A stretch of DNA of 64,000 bases from Pirellulaceae bacterium. Lineage in GTDB: Bacteria > Planctomycetota > Planctomycetia > Pirellulales > Pirellulaceae. A model generated the notes under the pieces. That model had not been told where the DNA came from. It saw nothing but the letters and a program-made list of their open reading frames with translations, and did no database searches. Positions 13,001-20,597 of the stretch are shown here, in pieces. Within the stretch, counting starts at the first letter, position 1. Every line of letters begins with the position of its first letter. The position numbers and the translations under genes were made by a program. The stretch covers positions 1 to 64,000 of the forward strand of contig JAGFJK010000088.1 of NCBI GenBank assembly GCA_024102795.1, given 5' to 3'.

Positions 13001-13134
13001 GTCTGGCACTCGGTCAGCCGAATCAGGAAGACCTGGTTGAGGTATTGTCGAGTAAGGTCGGAATGGATCCGACGGCGATACGCAACGCCGTCGTGAACTT
13101 ATCCCCCTGGTTTCGAACGGCTGAATCGCTTTAG
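10090..13134 (+). CDS. SNF2-like superfamily 2 helicase, third gene of the cassette
   Basis: A 1014-aa SF2 ATPase. Motif I is DEVGLGKT (Walker A at 35-39), motif II is DEFQ at 244-247, motif III is SATPYR from 283, and motifs V-VI are QEGLDFHAWCDTLVHWD and QREGRIQRFGG (from 880), all typical of the SNF2/helicase-C arrangement. A long insertion separates the two RecA folds. It probably translocates on duplex DNA and directs the PLD nuclease; this division of labour is inferred from other helicase-nuclease defence pairs. The ATGA overlap with the preceding gene indicates coupling. Base composition is somewhat less GC-rich than in the flanking housekeeping-type genes, consistent with transfer. 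No C-terminal nuclease motif was seen. Confidence 0.9.
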   Translation: MTVLKPFQEATVNAVLRAFDRRRRVRRFLVADEVGLGKTVVAQHVIRRMFSGLGTPLVVFYMCSNLAIARQNRRKLLEILPREERKFADCPVDRLSLFNAYQRPTHENLHLYSLTPDTSIPIRKRQRRDGRQEERALVHALVERLWPGLLREWGKRVFQRGASVNWDQVLKKQREVAARVSLRDAFRQSVRKEFQLAGRQHLLSELYSRWEHDELDELDLIAHLRNALAASAIEEMRPDLVIFDEFQRFRDLLEPSQDQAAQRVVGRLRGDGSANPPALLLLSATPYRLFTRRWEEEGGSTHRSEFFELVEFLYGADSSARAKRQECESAFDALETELRKGQPGSDVARESRGRVEALLCPVIARTERASHDDGWDHFHTACRAAPIAREDFVVFKHLTRSFNESHRTSAVPYWTSIPLPMQTMGNQYVAWKSSEQIESNGTPALTESMRDTYQRLASWPHPRLRALRELAPPEHLAVPWLPPTAPWWPLRGAWKSHLAAPRKLLVFSRFRAVPQTIAAAMSFDVEAQFLRRESFSYAEVSRRRLLSATESRQPLLGLFLPSPFLVKATDPLTVRSSDLSVIRRAVREQLKNALSEVGVSIRDKGPALPPWRLLARLEAAAGNWAWLSKAWRWVHGQIATGVSEDSGLAQLISEWDQEALKPIDVVRPANFEQLVSYAMGSPGVVVGRALKRHWPNAVSDEQDRHGNLTYRHTLAASWVGLRNYFDQRWFYRALCRTDENYPDALLRVVIDGNLESVLDEHLWIIARLRSLAGHELAVELKDGLAIKSGMFFMHPLGANRENTFSLRCHVAMPFIQSRLRSLENGEKPIRTDEMRRAFNTPFWPYILATTSVGQEGLDFHAWCDTLVHWDLCRNPVDLEQREGRIQRFGGLSIRRAIAAEMAEQALTSRMDDESPWSRIESMANATMSDTSGLAPWWVCKNGTVNRYVFDVPTSEQKHWLHWMKEQRLLYRLALGQPNQEDLVEVLSSKVGMDPTAIRNAVVNLSPWFRTAESL

Positions 13135-13194
13135 TCGCGCGTACATGCGGCGAATCCGCCAAGTTACCGCCGCGCTGCGAGCTCCCATCTGCCC

Positions 13195-13312
13195 GGTGCC
13201 GACCACTTCAGAACGCCCCGCCGCACACCCCTTGCCCACCGCCATCGATAACTCGCGGCCACCGCCGGCCACCCCGCGAAAATGGCCCCGGCCAGAGGCC
13301 GCGAGTGACAGT
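13195..13312 (-). repeat. Dispersed non-coding repeat, copy 2 (inverted, partial)
   Basis: The reverse complement reads CACTCGCGGCCTCTGGCCGG followed by GGCCATTTTCGCG and GGTGGCCGGCGGTGGCCGCG, nearly identical to the centre of the copy at 20029-20247. It fills the gap between the helicase and the lipoprotein gene. Confidence 0.75.
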
Positions 13313-13314
13313 TG

Positions 13315-13701
13315 TTAGCTCTTCTTGAGATTCGCCAAGTATTTATCGGGATCGGCCAGCAGTTCCTCACGGCAGCCATCGCAGCAGATCCACACTTGCT
13401 GACCCTGCACGTCCACCTTCTTTGGCGGCCCCATCGTGCCGAGCATTTCGCCGCTTACCGGGCAGACGTGTTGATTCTCTGCTGATGTTTTGTCTTCGGG
13501 CGAAAGCTTGGCAAGTTCCGCCTTCGCCTTCTCCATGTCGGCCGCGCTATGCTCGTGTCCGGCGCGGTCGTGGTTGTCGTCCGCCGCTTGTCCGACAGGC
13601 GGGGCGGCCGTCTTGTCGGAAACAGAGTTGTTGCAGCCATTCAAGCCAAGGGCCAAGGCGGCTGCTGCTGTTACTACAACGCAACCAATATAACGCTTCA
13701 T
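13315..13701 (-). CDS. YHS-type metal-binding lipoprotein
   Basis: A 128-aa precursor with an N-terminal lipoprotein signal ending in the lipobox LNGC (lipidated C23), so it should be anchored in a membrane facing the periplasm. The C-terminal third has a cysteine pattern CPVSG (C80) and CCDGC (C106, C107, C110) followed by DPDKYL, matching the small YHS/TRASH-like heavy-metal-binding domain. A histidine-containing, charged linker (residues 40-75) separates the two. The likely role is binding copper or a related metal. It is the downstream gene of a minus-strand pair with the sialidase-like gene 44 nt away. Confidence 0.82.
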   Translation of the reverse strand: MKRYIGCVVVTAAAALALGLNGCNNSVSDKTAAPPVGQAADDNHDRAGHEHSAADMEKAKAELAKLSPEDKTSAENQHVCPVSGEMLGTMGPPKKVDVQGQQVWICCDGCREELLADPDKYLANLKKS

Positions 13702-13745
13702 CGATCAATCCTTACGTTCGAGAGTTTGAAAAACGGGACCACTCT

Positions 13746-14882
13746 CTACCTTGCGATTACCTGACACTGAATCACGTTGTTCCTGCCGTCCCGACGTTCC
13801 CAGGCGGCGACTACCGGTCCGCGACCGTTCGGGCCGGCCGCAATAACCGGATCGGCGGCATGGCTGGCCAATTCGATCGGGGATTTGCTTTTGGGCACAA
13901 GCAGATAGGCCACGTCGCCTCTTTTCTTAAGCCAAACGACGTATGGGCCGGCGTCCGTCGTGGCGATCCACGGCTGCTCGCCAACCCCGAGACGCTGTTC
14001 CTCTTGCTCGCCGTGGAGCGACAGGAATACCGTTTTGTCTCGACGCCACGCGGAAGCTACCTTGCCGCCCGCACCAGCGGCAATCGCGCCCCCATCCATC
14101 GGGCAAGCGTCGAGCGGCCATGTTCCAGTCCCAAGTTTGGATGCCTTGCCGAACGATTTGCACCCGTCCGCAGAGGATGCGACGTAGATGTCGCGGGCAC
14201 CATCGACGGAGTTGCGCCATTGCACATGGATGCGGCCACGACCATCGATGGCAACGCTTGGATGACAACACTCGCATACACTTCCATCTGGTGACTTGTA
14301 GACCAGGACGTTCTTGCTCCACGTACCGCCTCCATCAGCGGAAAGCGACGCCATCACTTCTGTTTTGCCGTTGCGAAGATCAAGCCATACGCAGCACATC
14401 TCGTCGTTTGGACCGGCACTCATGGCATGAAGTCCCTCGCGCGCGGAATCGGCGGCGTCGTTGACCCGCACAGGGGCGGCCCAGAACTTGCCGCCATCAA
14501 CCGATCGCATGGCCAGCAGGTCACCATCTCTGCCTTTGCCTTGTTTGCCGCCGATGACCGTGACGCAGATCGCCTTGTCGGAGACGGCAATACGCGGTCC
14601 GCGGCGCATGCCGAGCGACATATTATGAGCAGCCGGCAATTCGACCGCCTTACTGAAACTGTTGCCGCCGTCATCAGACCGCCGATACCGTGCGAGATCG
14701 CCGACGCCATAGATAACATGGATAGACCCTTGAGCGTCCACAGCCACCTGTGGCTGCTGAGGATTTCGGGGAGCGAGCCCGCTCTCCAGCTCGACTGGCT
14801 CTGAAGCCCAGCCGCTCACGGAAGCGATGGCGAACAGGAGCGCAGTTCCGACTAAGCTCCAGCAATGTTGTCGACACTGCAT
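13746..14882 (-). CDS. Exported BNR-repeat (sialidase-like) beta-propeller protein
   Basis: The 378-aa product has a signal peptide (ALLFAIASVSGWA) and at least four Asp-box (BNR) motifs of the S-x-D-x-G-x-x-x-W/F type: SDDGGNSF, SVDGGKFW, SADGGGTW and SADGCKSF. These mark a sialidase-fold beta-propeller. The catalytic residues of true sialidases (Arg triad, Tyr/Glu pair) cannot be confirmed by eye, so the activity may be only carbohydrate or protein binding. It sits upstream of, and in the same direction as, the YHS lipoprotein, suggesting a small operon. The region just upstream contains a transposase remnant, so its original promoter may have been altered. Confidence 0.82.
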   Translation of the reverse strand: MQCRQHCWSLVGTALLFAIASVSGWASEPVELESGLAPRNPQQPQVAVDAQGSIHVIYGVGDLARYRRSDDGGNSFSKAVELPAAHNMSLGMRRGPRIAVSDKAICVTVIGGKQGKGRDGDLLAMRSVDGGKFWAAPVRVNDAADSAREGLHAMSAGPNDEMCCVWLDLRNGKTEVMASLSADGGGTWSKNVLVYKSPDGSVCECCHPSVAIDGRGRIHVQWRNSVDGARDIYVASSADGCKSFGKASKLGTGTWPLDACPMDGGAIAAGAGGKVASAWRRDKTVFLSLHGEQEEQRLGVGEQPWIATTDAGPYVVWLKKRGDVAYLLVPKSKSPIELASHAADPVIAAGPNGRGPVVAAWERRDGRNNVIQCQVIAR

Positions 14883-14889
14883 GGGCGGT

Positions 14890-15018
14890 TTCCTAGGTGC
14901 TGGACGTATTTGTAGTTCAGAAAGGCCCCCGGCTTACGGATCAGCCAGTCGATGACATGCCGGAAGTCGATCGCCATGTCGCCGGTGGGTTGCTCGGCAT
15001 CTACTGGCCATCCTCCTT
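14890..15018 (-). pseudogene. IS21 family IstA transposase remnant
   Basis: Reading the minus strand gives about 43 codons ending in FRHVIDWLIRKPGAFLNYKY. This aligns closely with YRHVIDQLVRKPGAFLNYRY from the intact IstA protein encoded at 39343-40947. No start, no DDE residues and no terminal repeats remain. It is a scar of a different, older IS21 insertion between the sialidase-like gene and the DUF6288 gene. Confidence 0.85.
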
Positions 15019-15021
15019 CCG

Positions 15022-17430
15022 CTACTTGATCCGAATCAGTTCCGGTGACTCGGTCGAGGCCTCGATGTCGCGGATCGCCTGGCGGACGGAGTTTGCCTTT
15101 TGCTTCTTCAGATTCGCTGGGAAGTTCGGCTCGTCCCTTTCAAAGTAATCAGCCAGTCGCGTCAGTTCCGGGATGACGGTCTTGGCGTGCGCGCCGTAGC
15201 TGAGCAGGATCTTCATCAGTTCGGGCGTGCGGTTCTGGCTGCCCCAAGGGTTCTGATCCCGACAATACTTCCCGCATGCGTTGATCCCCTCCTCGATGCG
15301 ATGCTGGGCCAACAGCCTCGCGCCTTCCACGCGGATTTCATCGGCGAACATCTCGCCGCTCGGCGCCGGTTCGAGGATGGCTTGATGAATGGCGGGAAGC
15401 AACGGCCGAATCTCCTCCAGTGAGAGATTTCGATACACCGAGCTGATGCTGCCTCGCGCGCGGCCGTCCTGATTCTTCAGACCGGCTCGAACGGCCTGGT
15501 AGAGCGCTTCACGATCCACTCCGGCCAGCGAGCGGCTGAGCAAACCGCCACGACGCTCGAACAGGGCGAAAGTGACGTAGCGCTGCTGCATGCCGCGCGG
15601 ATCGTTCTCGGCATCGACTTGAGTCAGCAATTCGAGCAGTTCCGGCACGCACTTCATGGCTGGAGCGCCGATGGCCGCCAGCGCCTCAGCGGCTTTGATC
15701 CGCAGCCAAAGGTCCTCCGCTTGCAAGGACGCTCGCAACGGATCAACCGCCGCGGCTCCGCGTCCGCGCAGGACAATCAGGGCCTGGCACGCGCCATAGC
15801 GAGCAGTGAGTTGCGGAGATCCCAGCAGCTCGATCAAGCGCGAGACGGGCGCCTCTTGGCGTCGCCCCAGAGCCAGCGCTGCTCGCTCGCGCACGATCGG
15901 CGACCAACTGCCCAGACGCTCGATGAGCTGATCTTCGCTCAACTGGTCGTAGGCGCTGTGGCGATCCCTGTTGCTCCAACCGCGTCCGTCGGAAACGAGA
16001 GCCCGCGCCGCCGCGGCGTCCAGTTGCGGGACGATGCCGGGCTGCTTGCCGGTCAGCAGAATTTTTCGGAGAGGCAGCGCATACGCCAGCAGATAACATC
16101 CCGTACAGTCCCAGCCGGCGTACCTGTCGTGATCGGGTTCCGGCGGACCTTGATGCGGAAACGTTCCGTCCGCTTGTCTCGCGAGATCAAAATACCACCC
16201 GCCAAACTCCCGCATCCAGGCGCCGGTGGCTTGCGGGCCCGACGGAGCCAGCCCCGGCATCGCCCACAGGATGTTGAAGAAATTTCCCGTGTGTCCGGTG
16301 TCTCGTTCGGAGCCGTGCGACGCGACGCTCATGCGAGAAAAGAACTCCGCTCCCGCGGGCTCGTTGAGCAGGCCGAACAGGACCGCGGCCATGCCGCACT
16401 TGCCGTTGTCCTCGTGGGTCTCGATCCACGGATGATGGTCGCCATAGGGAATTGCTCCCTTGCCGATATAGAACCGCAGCAACCGCGCGCTGCGTTCAAT
16501 CGCGCGATCCACGGCCGCGTCTTTGACGCCGGCCTCGCGCGCCATGACCAGTGAAATCGTCAGCGGCAGGCCAGGGGAGTTCATCATGCCGTAGCCACCA
16601 AGTCGGCCATCGGGCCTGGCGAACCCATGCCCCCACGAGCCAACCGCGCTTTGTCCCTGGGCGGCTTCCAGAGCCAGTCGCTTCAACCCGGGCAGCACGG
16701 AATCGTCGCCCGTCGCCAGCACATACTCGGACAGCAGCATCGTAACGTAGCCGTAACGCCAGGTCTGCATGCTGTTGTCTGAGAAGTTGGCGGCCCACTG
16801 GGCTTCCCGCTTGATCAAAGGGAGGTATGTTGAATCGCCGCTGGCCAACAGCGCGAGGGCATTGAGTGAGCGCGTGATCGGTTCCCTGTTGGGGCCCTTG
16901 GTGTAATTGGGATCGGACATGCGCGCGGCGAGCGCCGCGCAGCCTTGTTCGAGGATCCGTTTCGACTTGGGGCAGTCGAACGGCGCCGTCGCGCTGTAGC
17001 TGCCGAGCACCGGCAGTGTCACGATCACTTCCTCCGTTTTGCCCGCCCGCCAGCGAGTGAGCGTCAGCTTCCCACCGCCGGCCTCGGATTCAGCAACGTT
17101 CAGCGCTTTGCCGATTTCCGTGCGCGGGTCGTATGAGAAAGCCTGGCCGCCAACTCCCAGCAGCACATCGCCCGCCGCGAGCACTCCATCCGCCGAAGAA
17201 CCTGCCTCGACCTGAGTTATCGCAATCTGCCGCGCATCCGTTGTCACGAGACGATCGCAAAAGATCCAACCTCTGGCCCCGCTCGCTCCCAGGTTCCAGT
17301 CGTGCCTGGCCTGCTTGGGAATGGCATCCCCCTGAGTGAAATCCGGGACAGTCACACTCTGGCCGTTGTCCGCGGCCAAAGCGACATTGAGCGTCACAAA
17401 GAAAGCGATCAACAGGCTGGTCAATTTCAT
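15022..17430 (-). CDS. Exported PDZ / DUF6288 / HEAT-repeat protein
   Basis: An 802-aa exported protein. The signal peptide is MKLTSLLIAFFVTLNVALAA; the ATG at 17430 was chosen because it begins this signal, although the frame is open 30 codons further. A PDZ domain follows (about 55-125: ADGVLAAGDVLLGVGGQAF). Next comes a large alpha/alpha-barrel-like region typical of planctomycete DUF6288 proteins (GYGMMNSPGLPLTISLVMAR, NFFNILWAMPGLAPSG, WDCTGCYLLAYALPLRKILL). A C-terminal HEAT-repeat region follows (ERAALALGRRQEAPVSRLIE, LWLRIKAAEALAAIGAPA). The substrate is unknown; PDZ plus a toroid suggests binding of polypeptide or glycan at the cell surface. It stands alone on the minus strand. Confidence 0.83.
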   Translation of the reverse strand: MKLTSLLIAFFVTLNVALAADNGQSVTVPDFTQGDAIPKQARHDWNLGASGARGWIFCDRLVTTDARQIAITQVEAGSSADGVLAAGDVLLGVGGQAFSYDPRTEIGKALNVAESEAGGGKLTLTRWRAGKTEEVIVTLPVLGSYSATAPFDCPKSKRILEQGCAALAARMSDPNYTKGPNREPITRSLNALALLASGDSTYLPLIKREAQWAANFSDNSMQTWRYGYVTMLLSEYVLATGDDSVLPGLKRLALEAAQGQSAVGSWGHGFARPDGRLGGYGMMNSPGLPLTISLVMAREAGVKDAAVDRAIERSARLLRFYIGKGAIPYGDHHPWIETHEDNGKCGMAAVLFGLLNEPAGAEFFSRMSVASHGSERDTGHTGNFFNILWAMPGLAPSGPQATGAWMREFGGWYFDLARQADGTFPHQGPPEPDHDRYAGWDCTGCYLLAYALPLRKILLTGKQPGIVPQLDAAAARALVSDGRGWSNRDRHSAYDQLSEDQLIERLGSWSPIVRERAALALGRRQEAPVSRLIELLGSPQLTARYGACQALIVLRGRGAAAVDPLRASLQAEDLWLRIKAAEALAAIGAPAMKCVPELLELLTQVDAENDPRGMQQRYVTFALFERRGGLLSRSLAGVDREALYQAVRAGLKNQDGRARGSISSVYRNLSLEEIRPLLPAIHQAILEPAPSGEMFADEIRVEGARLLAQHRIEEGINACGKYCRDQNPWGSQNRTPELMKILLSYGAHAKTVIPELTRLADYFERDEPNFPANLKKQKANSVRQAIRDIEASTESPELIRIK

Positions 17431-18126
17431 GGAAGCTTCTTGGCGATGGTGGTGTTGTGGTGTGTGTCGCTTGCCGTTGTGATCGCCCTCGCACGGAGAC
17501 ATCGTGCAGGGATTCAACAAATCGCGGTTGCCAGGTTACTCCTCGACGAGGCGAGTCACTGCGGTGGCCTGTTTTTTGACCAACTGCTCGGCGAACCAAC
17601 AGGACTGTGACCGTCGGCCATGGATTATAGCATCAACGTGGCGCGCTTCTATGGCGTAAACCGACCACCTAAGTCCCGCCAGCCGCGCCGTCACCGAACA
17701 AGGCGAAAGGGTCAGGTCAATTCCGGGGTATGGGAATCCAGCCTGGTGCCCTCAGCGCCGCTCCCCCTGTGCAGCGGCCATCCTCCCCGGAGCGTGACGG
17801 GCAGACCGCCCCATTGTCACGCCCTGCGGGCAAAATCTCATGCACGCTCGCCGAAAGGATACGCCGAATGGGTTCTCAATCGTACTGTGACGATTCAAAC
17901 GGCGGATAAGGCCCAGCGCACCAACTAACCGTGGCCGGTCGACTGGATGGCTTCCTGACGGCCGGCCACGCCGATTGCGATTGCGTGCCGTAATGAAACT
18001 GCCGGGCCGCGCTGCCGAACAGTCCGAAGGTGATTCGGCACCGCCGCGCGGCGTCGTGACCGAGGCGGCCGGCTCAGAGACCCACGCGTCGGGAGCCTCG
18101 CCTTGATCGTAAATAGGGAGAGTGGC
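17431..18126. other. Gene-free stretch
   Basis: No supported gene. Overlapping open frames on both strands lack coding-like codon preference. It contains one inverted repeat (GTGGCCGG / CCGGCCAC, about 17930-17968). It probably holds decayed sequence plus the promoter of the DUF6288 gene. Confidence 0.4.
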
Positions 18127-18246
18127 ATGAGTTCCTCGCCTGGCTTGACCCAATCGCCACTTCGGGCAAGTCGTTGGCTCTGGGCTGCCGGCATTTACAA
18201 CCTGGCGTGGGGAGCACTTGCGATCGCCTGGTCATCGTTACGCTGA
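18127..18246 (+). pseudogene. N-terminal fragment of a small membrane protein
   Basis: A 39-aa frame reads SRWLWAAGIYNLAWGALAIA and then stops at 18246. The wording resembles the first transmembrane helix of small planctomycete membrane proteins that begin with LRAAGLYNLAWG-type sequence. The continuation is not found in any frame, so this is probably a truncated gene. Nothing else convincing occurs up to 18438. Confidence 0.45.
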
Positions 18247-18438
18247 CACAACGGTCTCTGCTTTTCTCCATCCCGACAACTCCCGTGATCGAAGGTGACG
18301 CTCGAATCAATCGGGCGAGTTGCCACACGGCCGCCCACGCCACGTGAGTTTGCCAGAACTGTCACCAGGAGTCTAGCGACAACTGCGGCGCGCGATTGAA
18401 GAACAATGAATGGTACGCGGCATGAACCCTATTCTGCG

Positions 18439-19836
18439 TCAATCTTGCGACGTCGCTTCGTCGGCGGGCGGCTCCACGAGCGAAGACTGCCGATAGAGTT
18501 CGATCACATCGGACGCCGGTAGTTCGCGATTAAAGATCCGCACGTCGTCGATGCAGCCTTCGAAATCTCCGTACCTGGCTTTTGTGTGTTTCCCAATCCG
18601 GAAGCGGCCGTTAGACACAATCGTCTGCGTCAGCTTGTCACGCCGCACGTTCGTCCGGACAACCTGGCCATCCACGTACACTCGAACTCCGGCCGCCCGG
18701 CTTGAACCATCGTAGGTCGCGACCACGAGCCGCCACGTGTCCGGGGGAATGGCCGCGGCGGTCGTTACCTGCAGGCAATTGTCCGGCAAGCTGTGAAGCA
18801 GTTGAAACCAGACCACTCCGCGGATCATTGCCAAATCATAGCCGCGTTCCAACTCGTCCAGGCGACTCACGATCTTCATTCCTTTGTCACTGGTCCTGCG
18901 GACCCAAACACTGATCGAGAAGGGGCTGGTACGCTCGAACGGCGCCATGTTGCGGAAATCGACGTGTGTGCCGCCATCAAACCGCAACGCGCGCCCGACC
19001 GGCCCATCAACCCACCGAGCTGGTCCGACGACCTCGCCCGTCCAGCCGATCAGCCCGGCGTTGCGAATCTCGTTGCCGCCCTCCTCCTCGAACGGAATGT
19101 GCACGAGCAGATGTGGATCTCGACGGGCGGGCCTTTCGGCGACGGGACTCCGGGCTCGTGATTCGGCGGTGTGCTCAACACCACCTTGCCTCGGCAGTGA
19201 CGGGGGCCTGCCGGCCCGAGAGACGCTTTCCGCACCTTCGCGGCGGCCTCTGGCGATCTCCGGCCCCGGAAGCTTCATGTGCAAGATCTCGCTCACGGCA
19301 CGACCATAGGCCGCCTGGTTCAAGCTGATCTCGGTGTCGTACTTGTACTGCTCGGTTGCGTACATTTTCGGTTGAGCGGTGACTCTCCCGAGTTGCCTGC
19401 CGCTGCCGTCGAAGAAGGTGACTTCGACCTCAACTCGGTCGGCGGTCACGGTGGTCGTGCTGGTTTGGTATTGCAGTGTGCCGATCTTTTTGAACTTGAC
19501 GTCGATCCGCAAGGGTCCCACACCCGGCCGATCGAAACCGGCGGCGCGCAGCCGACGGTGCAGAAAGGAGCGGGTGGCGTGATCGATTCTCTTCGCGTCG
19601 ACGGCGTTGCCCGGGTCGACGTTGACCGCAATCCCGGGGATCGGATCGGCCTTGCTGATTTCAGCCACGAACCATCTTCCCAGGATCACCATGCCGCAGA
19701 CCAGCGCCATGACCAGAGTTCCCGCCAGCAGTCCCAGCCCCCAGACCAGACGACGGCCGCGCGAGTGATGGCCGGTCTGTATCAGGTGGCCCGGGGGATC
19801 ATGGAGCTCGGACATGGCTTGCTGTCCAATGGTCAT
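18439..19836 (-). CDS. Membrane-anchored LamG-domain protein
   Basis: The 465-aa product has one N-terminal transmembrane helix (about 30-52) followed by a roughly 150-residue extracytoplasmic region that looks like a lipoprotein-type beta domain (TVTADRVEVEVTFFDGSGRQ). After an arginine/proline linker there is a C-terminal LamG/concanavalin A-like domain (about 245-450) with the usual wording GRALRFDGGTHVDF, FSISVWVRR, VRVYVDGQVVRT and GCIDDVRIFNRELPASDVIE. Such domains bind glycans or proteins on planctomycete surfaces. The first ATG at 19836 is used; MSELHD at 19815 is an alternative. The gene stands alone. Function beyond adhesion or carbohydrate binding is not inferable. Confidence 0.85.
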   Translation of the reverse strand: MTIGQQAMSELHDPPGHLIQTGHHSRGRRLVWGLGLLAGTLVMALVCGMVILGRWFVAEISKADPIPGIAVNVDPGNAVDAKRIDHATRSFLHRRLRAAGFDRPGVGPLRIDVKFKKIGTLQYQTSTTTVTADRVEVEVTFFDGSGRQLGRVTAQPKMYATEQYKYDTEISLNQAAYGRAVSEILHMKLPGPEIARGRREGAESVSRAGRPPSLPRQGGVEHTAESRARSPVAERPARRDPHLLVHIPFEEEGGNEIRNAGLIGWTGEVVGPARWVDGPVGRALRFDGGTHVDFRNMAPFERTSPFSISVWVRRTSDKGMKIVSRLDELERGYDLAMIRGVVWFQLLHSLPDNCLQVTTAAAIPPDTWRLVVATYDGSSRAAGVRVYVDGQVVRTNVRRDKLTQTIVSNGRFRIGKHTKARYGDFEGCIDDVRIFNRELPASDVIELYRQSSLVEPPADEATSQD

Positions 19837-20028
19837 GCGTCGAGGACAACCCGTAGGAAGCCTGGTGCCAGGCTCCCTTGGCCTGGGAGACTTCGCTCAG
19901 TGTCGAACCTACCATCTGAAACGGGTTGTTTGCAATTCAGGAACAAGAATCCGCTGGTTCTGACGGGGCTCGCAGCCAGAGTTCCGCGAACAGGACGATC
20001 AGCAGCAAGGTGACCCACTGGCAACTGG

Positions 20029-20247
20029 TCAGACACCCAGAATTCGAATGGCTGGGTGGCACTCGCGGCCTCTGGCCGGGCCATTTTCGCGTGGTGGCCG
20101 GCGGTGGCCGCGAATTGTCGATGGCGGTGGCCGGGTGGTCCGGCGGAGGGGGAAAGAAAAATGGTGGCCGGGGATCAGCGGGTTGGATACGATGGGCAAC
20201 AGGCGCCAAGCTGTTCGTCAGGCGGCTTCGAGGCGCTGCATCCATAT
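20029..20247 (+). repeat. Dispersed non-coding repeat, copy 3 (longest)
   Basis: It starts with GGTCAGACACCCAGAATTCG, contains the GTGGCACTCGCGGCCTCTGG core shared with 13195-13312, then the GGCGGAGGGGGAAAGAAAA block and the GTCAGGCGGCTTCGAGGCGC end shared with 6378-6540. This copy therefore links the other two as parts of one unit of about 220 bp. Confidence 0.75.
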
Positions 20248-20281
20248 GCGCCGAACGGACCGGTCGCGGGAGACGTTATCA

Positions 20282-20569
20282 ATGGAGTTTGACTCGCTCC
20301 AGCAGCGGGTGTGGCTGGCGACGCGCCGCCAGGTTGACGCCGTGATCCGCCGACTGCGGGCGGAACGCCAGCGCCAGGATTCCAAGAGCCTTCCGCTCTT
20401 TGTGCGATGGCGACCAGATGCTCTGCCGGGGCCGCGAACACCTAGGCGGATGGGCACCTTGGCAAACAGCGCGTGCGGTCGAGTGCGCGTCGGCGACTTG
20501 CGTTTCGCCAACGCAGGTGTGTACTGCAGGGCAAGCACTTGCGACCATTCCTGGCTCGTCGTACTCTGA
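20282..20569 (+). CDS. Possible small protein or gene remnant
   Basis: A 95-aa frame begins with MEFDSLQQRVWLATRRQVDA and a charged helix (RRLRAERQRQDSKS) whose codons look coding-like. The second half loses that character, so the front may be a real remnant and the rest chance. Like the small frame at 6548 it begins just after the dispersed repeat. No family was recognised. Confidence 0.25.
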   Translation: MEFDSLQQRVWLATRRQVDAVIRRLRAERQRQDSKSLPLFVRWRPDALPGPRTPRRMGTLANSACGRVRVGDLRFANAGVYCRASTCDHSWLVVL

Positions 20570-20597
20570 GCGGCCGTTTTGATCGGGAGAACGTCAA

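Noticed and set aside
17620-18194. Overlapping frames on both strands
   Set aside because: No coding-like codon use or family; no ribosome-binding site.
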